Shown here piece after piece: positions 17,122 through 25,717 of a stretch of 64,000 bases of DNA. Origin of the DNA: Pandoraea norimbergensis (GTDB lineage: Bacteria > Pseudomonadota > Gammaproteobacteria > Burkholderiales > Burkholderiaceae). The stretch covers positions 1,860,001 through 1,924,000 of the forward strand of contig NZ_CP013480.3 in assembly GCF_001465545.3 (NCBI RefSeq), in the 5' to 3' direction. Position 1 is the stretch's first letter, and each line of letters starts with the position of its first letter. Below the pieces are notes generated by a model that was given only the letters and a program-made list of their open reading frames with translations, had not been told where the DNA came from and did no database searches. A program made the position numbers and the translations under genes.

Positions 17122-17957
17122 AGCCCCTGAAAGCCGAGCCACGCGACGTAATCCGAACCGAGCAGGCGATGCACTTCGCGCGCCTCGGTCTCGGTCAACA
17201 CTTCCAGCGGCCCGGCGGCTTCCGCCAGCAACTGCACCTGCGCACAGCGCTCCATGGCGAGAAAGCGATACGCGGCCGCATCGACCGACGAGCCGACCGT
17301 GAGCAGCCCGTGGTTGAGCAGCACCGCCGCACGTTTGTGTCCCATGGTCTCGGCGATGCGGCGGCCCTCGTCGGCCCCCAGCACGAGCACGTCGCCGCGA
17401 AAGAGCACGTGGTCGTCGTAGAACAGGCAGGCTTCCTGATTGATCGGGGCGAGCGGGCGCGTGCGCGCGGAAAACGCGCGTCCGTGCGTGGTGTGCGTGT
17501 GCGCCGCGGCTTCGACGTGGGGCAGGGTGGCGTGGATGCCGGCGTGAATCGCCATCGCCGCGGCATTCACGGGACCATCGCCTTCGTGAAGGCGGCCCGC
17601 TTCGTCCACAAGAATCAGATCGTCGGGATGAATCGATGAAAAGTGCTGCGCGTAGCGATTGACCCAGAACCGGTCGTGAAACTCGGGATCGCGCACGGTG
17701 ATGTGCCCGGCAATGCCTTCCGCGAGCCCGAAGCGCGCGAAGATCCGGAACGCCACCGCCAGTCGCAACTTGCGATCGGCGCGTGCGTCGGCAACGTTAT
17801 CGAAGACGCGCGGTTTGGGTAGCGGTGCGCCGAGTGGCGTGGGGATGGCGAAGGCGTCAGAGGCATCGGGCGTCGCGCGAGCGGCTGACGTCTCGTGCGG
17901 CAAAGGCGGCAAAGGCGGCAAAGGCGGCAAAGGCGGCAAGGGGGGCGGCAAAGGCAT
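17076..17957 (-). CDS. Class II aldolase/adducin family protein
   Basis: A 293-residue zinc enzyme fold related to fuculose-phosphate aldolase. Metal ligands are visible in HTHTTHGRAF and NHGLLTVG, and an acidic residue lies in NQEACLFYDD. The N-terminus is odd: MPLPPPLPPLPPLPP is encoded by a 9-base tandem repeat and precedes about 25 residues of low complexity, then the domain starts near DARADRKLRLAVAFRIF. Stand-alone family members of this length without sugar-kinase neighbours are usually uncharacterised, so the substrate is open. Confidence 0.88.
   Translation of the reverse strand: MPLPPPLPPLPPLPPLPPLPHETSAARATPDASDAFAIPTPLGAPLPKPRVFDNVADARADRKLRLAVAFRIFARFGLAEGIAGHITVRDPEFHDRFWVNRYAQHFSSIHPDDLILVDEAGRLHEGDGPVNAAAMAIHAGIHATLPHVEAAAHTHTTHGRAFSARTRPLAPINQEACLFYDDHVLFRGDVLVLGADEGRRIAETMGHKRAAVLLNHGLLTVGSSVDAAAYRFLAMERCAQVQLLAEAAGPLEVLTETEAREVHRLLGSDYVAWLGFQGLYEQVLRESPDLAAR
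17897..17953. repeat. 9-bp tandem repeat inside the aldolase 5' end
   Basis: Unit GCGGCAAAG occurs four times exactly (17897-17932), once with one change (17933-17941), then once more after a 3-base spacer (17945-17953). On the minus strand it encodes Pro-Pro-Leu triplets. The unit is a multiple of three, so copy-number change would alter length without shifting frame. Confidence 0.92.
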
Positions 17958-18099
17958 ACGGCACTCCGTGGGGTAGGGATGCCGGTCGCACCGTGCCAGA
18001 TGGCTGACGGTACGCCGGCTTGCCGCCCATTGTCCGAAGGGGACCGCGCTGCGTCTATCGACGAAAAGTCATGGGGTATGTCCGACGTCAGGGGCAGCG

Positions 18100-18918
18100 T
18101 TACTTGCCGAACAGCCCGTTGAGCGTGGCCCCGCTCGCTGCGCCGTTGAAGCCGTCGAAACGGCCTTCGGCGAGCGCCGTCGCGGCACTCATGAAACTGC
18201 CCCATGCCGTGCGAGCCAGTGCGCCGCCCACGCTCACCCGTCGTACACCGAGGCTGCGCATGTCTTCCAGCGTCAGCGGCGAGTTGGCGCCGATCAGCAC
18301 GTTGACCGGCTTCGGTGCGACCGCGGCCACCACCGCGCGGATCTGTTCCGGTGTCTGGATGCCCGGTGCGTAGAGGCAGTCGGCCCCGGCTTCGGCGTAA
18401 GCCTTGAGACGGGCAATGGCATCGTCGAGATCGGGCACCCCGGCGAAGAAGTTCTCCGCGCGGCCCACGAGCAGCGTGTCGCCACCGGTCTCGTCAATGG
18501 CACGGCGCGCCGCCTTGATACGCTTGACTGCCTCGTCGATCGGGAACAGCGGCGCGTTGGCGTCGCCCGTCGAGTCTTCGATGGACAGGCCGGCGACGCC
18601 GGTCGCCACCGCGAGCTTCACGCTTTCGGCGACCTCTTCAGGTGTGCTGCCGAAGCCGCTTTCGAAGTCGGCATTGACCGGCAGGTCGGTGGCCGCCACG
18701 AGCGACTTCAGATGGGCGAGGACGGTGTCGCGCGTCACGGCATTGTCGGGATGGCCGGTCGACCATGCGAAGCCCGAGCTGGTCGACGCGATGGCCTGAA
18801 AACCGGCATGTTCGAGATAGCGGGCGCTGCCGGCATCCCACGGGTTGGGGATCACAAAACAACCGGCAATATGCAGTTCACGGAAAGCGGCGCGTTTTTC
18901 GGCGGTGCTGCGTGGCAT
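18100..18918 (-). CDS. Isocitrate lyase/PEP mutase family protein
   Basis: A 272-residue TIM-barrel protein of the isocitrate lyase/phosphoenolpyruvate mutase superfamily. Markers are the N-terminal FRELHIAGCFVIPNPWDAGSA, the substrate loop ASTSSGFAWSTGHPD, the Mg-binding LSIEDSTG and LVGRAENFFAG. Family members cleave or rearrange C-C or P-C bonds of small 2-oxo or hydroxy acids; carboxyphosphonoenolpyruvate-mutase-like copies of this length are mostly uncharacterised. AGAGGAGA precedes the ATG at 18918. Stand-alone gene. Confidence 0.88.
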   Translation of the reverse strand: MPRSTAEKRAAFRELHIAGCFVIPNPWDAGSARYLEHAGFQAIASTSSGFAWSTGHPDNAVTRDTVLAHLKSLVAATDLPVNADFESGFGSTPEEVAESVKLAVATGVAGLSIEDSTGDANAPLFPIDEAVKRIKAARRAIDETGGDTLLVGRAENFFAGVPDLDDAIARLKAYAEAGADCLYAPGIQTPEQIRAVVAAVAPKPVNVLIGANSPLTLEDMRSLGVRRVSVGGALARTAWGSFMSAATALAEGRFDGFNGAASGATLNGLFGK

Positions 18919-19372
18919 GGCAGTCTCCTCTGGCGGATGGCGGCGGCATCCGAGGCCTCGCGCCGGTGGCCGGTGCCGAGTCTGATGCGCACGTCTGAAG
19001 GCACGATCATCGCGGTTTTGCCGCAGGCTCGCAAGCACCGGGCAACCCGGCTTTCCTTTGTCTGCCTTTGCGTTTCTTGCGCAATGGCTTCGCATGACTT
19101 GATCGCCCGGATAATCTTCGCCGAGCGGGTGTTTCGGTGTGCTGGTTTTAGCTGCCGATGTTGATGCGCGACTCATAGCCGGTTTTGAACGCTTTAACCG
19201 GTTTCGAAACGGTTTTGTGGGCGTGCCAAGCGCGATATTTGTGTTCAGGCGAAACTTCGGCAGACACGCCGAATCAATCTCGGTAATTCGCGGTAACAAG
19301 CTTTTTTGCGGCAATGCGGGAATAAGCGCGCTTCAACGGGCGTTATGCAATCATCTTCCCCAGTTTTTCAGG
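18919..19372. other. Non-coding gap with CGGTTT-type repeats
   Basis: No convincing gene lies in these 454 bases. Around 19179-19220 three related elements occur close together: CCGGTTTTGAACG, CCGGTTTCGAAACG and ACGGTTTTG. They include a CCGGTT-N11-AACCGG inverted repeat (19179-19201) and the palindrome GTTTCGAAAC (19201-19210). This cluster lies 160-190 bp ahead of the cytochrome b561 gene and may be a regulator site. Confidence 0.5.
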
Positions 19373-20035
19373 ATGCCCGTCGTGAATCCACTACCCCCAT
19401 CGCCCGCTTCCTCCGCTTCGTCTTCTTCGTCCTCGCGGCGTCATGCCAGCGGTGTTGCGCTGTATGAAGACGCGAAATACACGCGCGTCGCCATGTTGCT
19501 GCACTGGGCGGTGGCGTTGCTGATGCTCGGTAACGTCGCTATCGGCCAGACCATCGCGTTGCTCTCCGATGCCACGCTCGAAAAGATCGACGTGCGCTTC
19601 TGGATCGATCTGCACAAGTCCATCGGCATCACCGTATTGGGTCTGGCCATTCTGCGCATTCTGTGGCGTGTGACGCACCGGCCGCCTGCGCTCTCGCACG
19701 TCTTCGCGTCGTGGGAGCGTGCGAGCGCCCATCTGGTGCACTGGCTGCTCTACGTGCTGATCTTCGCGTTGCCGCTCTCAGGCTGGGCGCACGATTCGGC
19801 TTGGGTGGCTGCGTCGACACACCCGCTGGTGCTCTTCGGCACGTTCCCGTTCCCGCGCATGGGCTTTCTGATGGCGATGAGCGACGCTAGCAAGGATTAC
19901 TGGCATGGCGTGCTTGGCAATGTGCACACGTACTGCGCCTATTCGTTGTATGTCTTGCTCGCGCTGCACGTCGGCGGTGCGCTCAAGCACCAATGGATCG
20001 ACCGACACTCGGTCCTGAACCGGATGCTGCCATGA
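19373..20035 (+). CDS. Cytochrome b561 family protein
   Basis: A 220-residue four-helix di-heme protein. Heme-ligand candidates are the His in MLLHWAVALLML, LHKSIGITVLG, HLVHWLLYVLIF and LLALHVGGALKHQ. The first 30 residues are a Pro/Ser stretch (ASSASSSSSSRR) before the helix bundle. The ATG at 19373 follows CAGG; the reading frame stays open upstream, so the true start is not certain. Such proteins pass electrons from quinol to periplasmic partners. Its stop overlaps the glycosyltransferase start as ATGA, an unexpected partnership. Confidence 0.87.
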   Translation: MPVVNPLPPSPASSASSSSSSRRHASGVALYEDAKYTRVAMLLHWAVALLMLGNVAIGQTIALLSDATLEKIDVRFWIDLHKSIGITVLGLAILRILWRVTHRPPALSHVFASWERASAHLVHWLLYVLIFALPLSGWAHDSAWVAASTHPLVLFGTFPFPRMGFLMAMSDASKDYWHGVLGNVHTYCAYSLYVLLALHVGGALKHQWIDRHSVLNRMLP

Positions 20036-21543
20036 GCGTGACGACGACCCGGCTCGATGCCGCGCGCGAGCTGCACTCGCCGCGTTTCACATTGCCCGCG
20101 ACGCCGTTGGCGAGTTGGCTGGTCCATGGCACGGTCGCTGTGCTCTGGTGTTTGCTGTTCGCGCAGGCGTTCGTGCTGAAAGGCGTGTTTGCTTGGGGCA
20201 CGGGCGTGGCCTATGTGGCCTATGACACCGTGCTGCTGGCGTTCGTGTTCTGGAAAGCATGGCGATTGATGCGGCCGGATCCCGAAGGCACCTCGACTTC
20301 GCTGGCGCGTACTGATGGTCAATCCGCCAGCGCGAAAACCACGGCGCTCACGATGGGTGTGGTGGTTGCCGCGCACAACGAAGCCGCGGCACTGCCGGTC
20401 ACGTTGCAAGCGCTCATGTCGCAGCAACGCGTGCCTGATCTGATCGTCATTGCCGACGATGGCTCGCGAGACGGTACGGCGGCGCTGCTGGTCGAACACT
20501 ACGGGTTGTCGGATCCGGGCGAAGGGGCGTTGAGCCCACCGAGTCTGACGTATCCGAACCTGCGCTGGCTGCGCGTGCCGCATGGCGGCAAGGCGCGCGC
20601 ACTCAATGCGGCGTTGGTCGGTGTGGACACCGATATCGTGATGACCGTCGATGCGGACACGCTGCTCGATGCCGGGGCGTGCGCCGCCATGCACGACGCG
20701 TTTGTCCGTCGTTCGAACCTTGTTGCGGCGACCGGCGTGTTGACGCCCGTGTGCGGCCATACGGTCGGCGCGCGCGTGTTGCAGTTCTTCCAGACGTACG
20801 AATACATCCGCAATTTCATTTCGCGCTTTGCGTGGATGCGCGCCGATGGTCTGTTGCTGATCTCGGGGGCGTTTGCGTGCTTCCGCCGCGAGGCCGTGCT
20901 TGCTGTGGGCGGCTTCGATCCGGCGTGTCTGGTCGAAGACTATGAGCTGATTCACCGCCTGCGCCGCTATTCGGTCACGCATGGACTGGGTTGGGACGTT
21001 CGCGTGATTGGCGGTGCACAGGCGCTGACCGATGCACCCGGCACGCTCACGAGCTTTCTGCGTCAGCGGCGCCGCTGGTTTGCCGGTTTCCTGCAAACGC
21101 AGTACTGGTATCGCGACATGGTGGGCAATGGGCGCTACGGCAATCTTGGGCGGTTGATGTTGCCGGTGAAGGCGTTCGATACCCTGCAACCGATCTATGG
21201 CCTCACCGCGTTCGCGTTGCTCGTCACGTTCGTCTGCGAGGGACATTACGGCGTGGTGCTACCGGTGTCGGGCATCATTCTGGGCAAGATCGTTCTCGAT
21301 CTGGGCTTCCATCTGTGGTCGGTGCATGCGTACCGTCGATGGACGGGGCACCGCACCGGCACGAGCCTCGGTCTGGCGTTCGTCGCCGCGGTCCTTGAGC
21401 CGTTCTCGTTCCAGTTGATGCGCCATGCGGGCGCGGCGCTGGGCTGGGGGCACTTCCTCACCGGGCGGCAACATTGGGGGGTACAGGTGCGACGCGGTAT
21501 TCTCTCGGGTGAGCGCGGGGCATCAGTCCCTCGCGACAGTTGA
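20032..21543 (+). CDS. Membrane glycosyltransferase, family 2
   Basis: A 503-residue processive-type GT2 enzyme. Two N-terminal helices (about 28-50 and 57-80) precede the catalytic domain: DDGSRDGT (142-149), DAD (207-209), a VEDYEL acid motif and RQRRRW (Q-x-x-RW) on the chain-holding helix. Several C-terminal helices follow. This layout resembles PgaC/BcsA-like synthases that polymerise and export a glycan. The ATG overlaps the cytochrome b561 stop. No other polysaccharide genes are near, apart from the next lipoprotein. Confidence 0.88.
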   Translation: MSVTTTRLDAARELHSPRFTLPATPLASWLVHGTVAVLWCLLFAQAFVLKGVFAWGTGVAYVAYDTVLLAFVFWKAWRLMRPDPEGTSTSLARTDGQSASAKTTALTMGVVVAAHNEAAALPVTLQALMSQQRVPDLIVIADDGSRDGTAALLVEHYGLSDPGEGALSPPSLTYPNLRWLRVPHGGKARALNAALVGVDTDIVMTVDADTLLDAGACAAMHDAFVRRSNLVAATGVLTPVCGHTVGARVLQFFQTYEYIRNFISRFAWMRADGLLLISGAFACFRREAVLAVGGFDPACLVEDYELIHRLRRYSVTHGLGWDVRVIGGAQALTDAPGTLTSFLRQRRRWFAGFLQTQYWYRDMVGNGRYGNLGRLMLPVKAFDTLQPIYGLTAFALLVTFVCEGHYGVVLPVSGIILGKIVLDLGFHLWSVHAYRRWTGHRTGTSLGLAFVAAVLEPFSFQLMRHAGAALGWGHFLTGRQHWGVQVRRGILSGERGASVPRDS

Positions 21544-21587
21544 TTCCTCAACTCCCCTGAGCGTCGCCAACCGCGACCTGACCCGAG

Positions 21588-22247
21588 ATGACGCGAACGC
21601 AGACGTGGCTGGCGATGGTAGGTGCTTTGGGCGGCGTGCTGATGGTTGCCGGGTGCAGTGCGCCGGTGGTCAAACCCGCCGGACCGGACTATGCGGCGTT
21701 GGGCGGGGCGGCCGAAGTGCGTGGCGATTGGGACGCCGCGCGGCGCAACTTCGGTCAAGCCGTGCTAGTCGCGGATCAGACCGGATGGCCGGCGGCACAG
21801 CGTGCGGCGATGCATTACGACTACGGCCGCGCGTTGGGCGTGACTTGCTACTACACCGAAGCCGAGCGCGAACTGAGTCTGGCCTACGATCTCGATATTT
21901 TGACGGGGCAATACCGCTATCCGGCACTCGTCGAGTTGGGGCGGCTGGCGCTGGTGCAGCGTCAGTTTGCGCAGTCGGCCAACGACTTCTCGCGCGCACT
22001 TGGCTCACTTGACCGGACGCAGGCGGTGCGCCACGCACCGTTTGCCTATGCCGAATTGCTGGACGACTACGCGCTGGCGTTGGGCGGGATGGGCGAAGCC
22101 GAAGCGGCGACGCGCATCATCGACCGGGCGGCCAAGGTGCGCGCCGAATTGACCACGCAGTACCTGCAAGCGACATCGCGAACGCCTTATGGCACGCAAT
22201 GCGGCAAGTTTGCGGCGGAGTCTGTCGAGCCCCGCCGGGCGCAATAA
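21588..22247 (+). CDS. TPR-like lipoprotein
   Basis: A 219-residue predicted lipoprotein: signal peptide with lipobox VAGCS (Cys23), then helical pairs resembling tetratricopeptide repeats (DYAALGGAAEVRGDWDAARR, YPALVELGRLALVQRQFAQS). It starts 44 bases after the glycosyltransferase stop and is probably in the same operon. TPR lipoproteins often act as scaffolds in export or glycan machinery, so a link with the glycosyltransferase is plausible but unproven. Confidence 0.75.
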   Translation: MTRTQTWLAMVGALGGVLMVAGCSAPVVKPAGPDYAALGGAAEVRGDWDAARRNFGQAVLVADQTGWPAAQRAAMHYDYGRALGVTCYYTEAERELSLAYDLDILTGQYRYPALVELGRLALVQRQFAQSANDFSRALGSLDRTQAVRHAPFAYAELLDDYALALGGMGEAEAATRIIDRAAKVRAELTTQYLQATSRTPYGTQCGKFAAESVEPRRAQ

Positions 22248-22325
22248 CACCGGGGTCGAATCGGCTCGGGCAGGCAGCGTAAGGTGGCGAGCGTGCCATA
22301 ATTCGTCCAATCCCTTGACCTTCAC

Positions 22326-23468
22326 GTGTTGCGATGTTGTTCGCAATACGGTCCCGCCCCCTTGAACAATCTCCTCGTTCCTCTTGAAAAAACCGGTGAT
22401 TTCGACGAAATCATCGACGTGCGCTCGCCGTTGGAGTTCGCGGAAGACCATATGCCCGGCGCGATCAACGCCCCGGTGCTGAGCAACGAGGAGCGCGCGA
22501 TCGTCGGCACGATGTACCGGCAAGTCTCGCCGTTCGAAGCCACCCGGGTGGGCGCGGCCATGGTCGCGCGCAATATCGCGGCGCATCTCGAGACAACCTT
22601 CGCCGACCGGCCGCGCAACTGGCGCCCGCTGGTGTACTGCTGGCGAGGCGGCAAGCGCTCGGGGTCGATGACGGTCTGGATGAATCTGATCGGCTGGCGC
22701 GCCCGGCAACTCGATGGCGGGTACAAGACCTACCGGCGCGAAGTCGTGGCGTCATTGGAAACGTTGCCGCCCTCGCTGAAGTACGTGGTGCTGGCGGGGC
22801 ACACGGGCACCGGCAAGACACGGCTGCTACATGCGTTGGCTGACGCCGGTGCGCAGACGTTGGATCTGGAAGCGCTGGCGATGCACCGCGGCTCGTTATT
22901 GGGGGCAATGCCCGACGCGCCGCAGCCGTCGCAAAAATCGTTCGATACGGCGCTGGTCGGCACCTTGCGAGCGTTTGATCCGCAACGGCCGGTGTTTGTG
23001 GAAGCGGAGAGCCGTCGCATCGGGCTGATTTCGCTGCCCGAATCGTTGATGACGTCGCTACGCGGCACGACGTGTGTGGAAGTTCGCGCACCGCATACCG
23101 AGCGAGTCGATCTGCTGATGCAGGACTATGGACACCTCTTTGCGCAGCCGGACTATTTCCGTGCGCAGTTGCTCAAGCTGGTGCCGTTGCATGGGCGTGC
23201 TGTCGTGGGAGAGTGGCTTGAACTACTCGATGCGCAACGCCAGCGAGAGTTGTTCGAGACGCTGGTGATCAAGCACTACGACCCGGCGTATTCGCGCAGT
23301 TCGCGCAAGATGCTCAGCGGTCCGCCGCCCGCCATGCCGTTTGACTTCCACCCGCTCGTGCCGGATTTGCGTGCACAGGCGCAGGCTTTGCTGGCGTGTG
23401 TCGAGCGCGATGAGGCGATCGGTGCCTGCGGCCTCGATCGCCTCACGTCAGCGGGCGCTGCCGGCTGA
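22326..23468 (+). CDS. mnmH: tRNA 2-selenouridine/geranyl-2-thiouridine synthase
   Basis: Acts on the wobble uridine (U34) of tRNAs, swapping sulfur for selenium through a geranylated intermediate. A rhodanese domain at the N-terminus has the reactive loop YCWRGGKRSGS (Cys105). A P-loop domain follows with GHTGTGKT (158-165) and a conserved C-terminal region. No ATG lies at the expected place: GTG 22326 or TTG 22362 (giving LNNLLVPLEKTG) must be used, neither with a good ribosome binding site. It needs SelD for selenophosphate, which is not in the window. Confidence 0.93.
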   Translation: MLRCCSQYGPAPLNNLLVPLEKTGDFDEIIDVRSPLEFAEDHMPGAINAPVLSNEERAIVGTMYRQVSPFEATRVGAAMVARNIAAHLETTFADRPRNWRPLVYCWRGGKRSGSMTVWMNLIGWRARQLDGGYKTYRREVVASLETLPPSLKYVVLAGHTGTGKTRLLHALADAGAQTLDLEALAMHRGSLLGAMPDAPQPSQKSFDTALVGTLRAFDPQRPVFVEAESRRIGLISLPESLMTSLRGTTCVEVRAPHTERVDLLMQDYGHLFAQPDYFRAQLLKLVPLHGRAVVGEWLELLDAQRQRELFETLVIKHYDPAYSRSSRKMLSGPPPAMPFDFHPLVPDLRAQAQALLACVERDEAIGACGLDRLTSAGAAG

Positions 23469-23483
23469 CGTTTTCCTGATGAC

Positions 23484-23948
23484 TTACTTCGACTGAGCGA
23501 CGGCGTCCTTGCCCGTGTAGCTCATCGAATCCAACGCGGCTTCGCCCACTTCCGGTTGCTCAAGTTCGAGCACCACATGGCCGATCAGCAGGCCCATCGA
23601 CACCGAACTGCGCACGTACTTCGTCTCGCCCGAGTCGAGCGAGAAGCTGAGCGTCTTTTCCGTTTCGGTCGACGCCGATGCCTTGTACTGGCCTGCCGGA
23701 CGATCGACGAAGAAGAAGCCGCCCGGCTTCGACGAGCCGACGATCTCGTCATTCAGACGAATTTCCGGTTGCACTGCCGCGCCGAACGGCGAGGACGAGC
23801 GATAGAAATAGACGCGGCCTTCGCCGGTCTTGATCGTCGGAATTGCCGAGGCCATTTCGGCACGCTTCGGGCCGGACGCGCAACCGGCGAGGAAGAACGA
23901 CGCGGCCATGCCGGCGAGAAGCAGACGCGAGACTTGTTTCAGGTTCAT
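23484..23948 (-). CDS. DUF2846 lipoprotein
   Basis: A 154-residue lipoprotein with lipobox LAGCA (Cys23) and the DUF2846 core (GEGRVYFYRSSSPFGAAV, FFVDRPAGQYKAS). The domain is a small beta-rich envelope module of unknown role. The ATG overlaps the stop of the upstream lipoprotein gene by four bases, so the two are co-translated and probably act together in the envelope. Confidence 0.88.
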   Translation of the reverse strand: MNLKQVSRLLLAGMAASFFLAGCASGPKRAEMASAIPTIKTGEGRVYFYRSSSPFGAAVQPEIRLNDEIVGSSKPGGFFFVDRPAGQYKASASTETEKTLSFSLDSGETKYVRSSVSMGLLIGHVVLELEQPEVGEAALDSMSYTGKDAVAQSK

Positions 23949-24397
23949 TGTGATTTTTCTTTCAAGTTAAGAGAAACAACGGTGGAAAGCGGCGAGTAAG
24001 TGGCTTCGCCGGGCAGGAAGAAGCCGACGAGCTTCTGATCCTTGACGACGATCCACGCTTCGTGAACCTGACTGCCTTCGACCGTCAGAATGCGGCCGAC
24101 CGGGCGATAGACGCTGCCTTGCACAACGCTGCCGGCCTCTTTCCAGATCGAGCCCTCGGGCAGATTGCGCTCATAACCGGTGTCGAGCTTGAACGTGACC
24201 GGCGTTTGCAGAGCAAACAGGCGCGCGTTGTCGAGTGACGTGCGGCTGAGCGTCGCGGGTGTTGTCGAGACACTTGCGCAGCCTCCCAGCGTGAGGCCCA
24301 TTGCCACAGAGAAGGCCGCGAGTGCGGCGCGCGCGCGTAGGCGTGACGAGGCAGCGCGCCGTACGCCGGCGCGCTTGCTTGACGAAATGTGTGCCAT
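23945..24397 (-). CDS. Small lipoprotein, unrecognised
   Basis: A 150-residue protein: basic N-terminus, hydrophobic segment and lipobox LGGCA (Cys40), then about 110 beta-rich residues (TPVTFKLDTGYERNLPEG, EAWIVVKDQKLVGFFLPGE). I do not recognise the domain. The start ATG has no clear ribosome binding site; instead AGATAA-N5-TTATCT (24402-24418) sits directly ahead of it. Overlaps the DUF2846 lipoprotein gene downstream. Confidence 0.7.
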   Translation of the reverse strand: MAHISSSKRAGVRRAASSRLRARAALAAFSVAMGLTLGGCASVSTTPATLSRTSLDNARLFALQTPVTFKLDTGYERNLPEGSIWKEAGSVVQGSVYRPVGRILTVEGSQVHEAWIVVKDQKLVGFFLPGEATYSPLSTVVSLNLKEKSQ

Positions 24398-24729
24398 TTT
24401 TAGATAAAGCCGTTATCTGATGTCGTTGTTATCGTTATGCCCGGCATCGCGCCGGGCGACTGCAAGGACTACTTACGGCATGGGCATCAGACGCACCTGC
24501 GGAACCGGTATCTGGACTTCAATTTGACTTCTTGTCAGATAACGCATCGTCCCCGAATTGACTTGATGCGCGGGCTCGCAGGCGTAGTGTCGAATCCCGG
24601 GCGTGATATTACTTCCGGATTCGATTCTCGTGAAGTGGGAGTGACAGGGGTGCTTCGGGTTGCGATGTATTTTCGAGACAGATGCGACGGGCGAGCCCGG
24701 GACAACTCGGGCTCGCACCGCTTGACGCG
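24398..24729. other. Non-coding gap
   Basis: No gene is supported here. The only structure noted is the inverted repeat AGATAA-N5-TTATCT at 24402-24418, immediately ahead of the lipoprotein start, and a related TCAGATAACG at about 24535. The region is somewhat AT-richer than its surroundings and presumably holds the promoter of the lipoprotein pair and the 3' end of the AraC gene transcript. Confidence 0.5.
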
Positions 24730-25563
24730 TTACTTCACCGGCAGACAGATGCGCGTTTGCAACGCTGCGGGCGGCGTGGTGCGCGGGTCGTTGAGGTATT
24801 GCTCGAACATGGGGAAATCGGCGGGTTCCAGGCCGCTGCTCGGCAGCCATTCTGAAAAGAGCCAGTTGTACGGTTTGCTCATTTCGTTGTACGGCCCGGT
24901 GTAGGTCAGGATCGCGCAGCGGCCGGCCGGGATCTCGAAGCGTTCGAGATCGTTGCCGAGCTTGGCGTCCGGGGCCACGGACATGCCCGCGAGCGAGCGC
25001 AACTGATCGACAGGGACTTGCTCCGGGTCGTCGAAATACACGCCGAAGCCGGTCGATTCCGGCTGGGCCAGCCCGAGTGCGCCCGCAAGCATGAAGGCGC
25101 GCACGAAGACCGGGCCAATTTCCTGATAGTCGCCTTGATGCTTGAGTACGGCGAGCGTCGTGGCGGGAACCGATTCGATGGTGATGGGGTACATGGTGAG
25201 CTCCAGAGGATTGAAGGGTCCGGAGCGGGCGTCCCGATAACGTCCCGGCGGCATGCCGAAGTACGCACCGAAGGCCCGGTTGAACGCGGCGTCCGACGTA
25301 TAGCCGGCACGCGACGCCACAACACGCATGGAATCCTCAGACCCTGCCAGCGCAACCGCAGCGCGGTGCATCCGGATGCGTTGCACGGTGCCGTTCACCG
25401 TCTCGCCCATCAACGCGCGATAAATGCGGTGAAAGTGATACGGCGACAGGCATGCCAGATCCGCCAGTTGATAAAGATCGGGGGCGGTGTCGGGATGACT
25501 GGCCAGCCATTGCAGCACGGGCTCCATGCGCTGGGCATACCGAACGTGGGTCTCAGGTTTCAT
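24730..25563 (-). CDS. AraC family regulator with GyrI-like effector domain
   Basis: A 277-residue protein. The AraC helix-turn-helix pair lies at the N-terminus (about 10-110: LADLACLSPYHFHRIYRALMGE, ASRAGYTSDAAFNRAFGAYFGMPPGRYR). A GyrI-like/SOUL-type small-molecule domain fills residues 125-277 (IESVPATTLAVLKHQGDY). This order is that of Rob/BmrR-like or SbmC-fused multidrug sensors. It is divergent from aqpZ with 154 bases between. Ligand unknown. Confidence 0.9.
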   Translation of the reverse strand: MKPETHVRYAQRMEPVLQWLASHPDTAPDLYQLADLACLSPYHFHRIYRALMGETVNGTVQRIRMHRAAVALAGSEDSMRVVASRAGYTSDAAFNRAFGAYFGMPPGRYRDARSGPFNPLELTMYPITIESVPATTLAVLKHQGDYQEIGPVFVRAFMLAGALGLAQPESTGFGVYFDDPEQVPVDQLRSLAGMSVAPDAKLGNDLERFEIPAGRCAILTYTGPYNEMSKPYNWLFSEWLPSSGLEPADFPMFEQYLNDPRTTPPAALQTRICLPVK

Positions 25564-25717
25564 TTGCGCTCCTTGGTCTGCAATGTAGCCAGAGGCCGTT
25601 TGCCGATTTTGCGATATTTCACAATTATCAAGCGTTGTCTCGATGGTTTTGCCTACGTAGCCCTAGTATCGCGCCTCCATGGCCGTAACAGGCAAAGGTG
25701 AATTCATCGGAGGCATC

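Noticed and set aside
17897..17953. CRISPR-like repeat
   Set aside because: Direct tandem 9-bp units without spacers, inside a coding frame; a minisatellite, not CRISPR.
24437..24904. Possible 155-residue gene in the gap after the lipoproteins
   Set aside because: No ribosome binding site, no domain, and it runs into the AraC gene on the other strand; composition unlike the neighbours.
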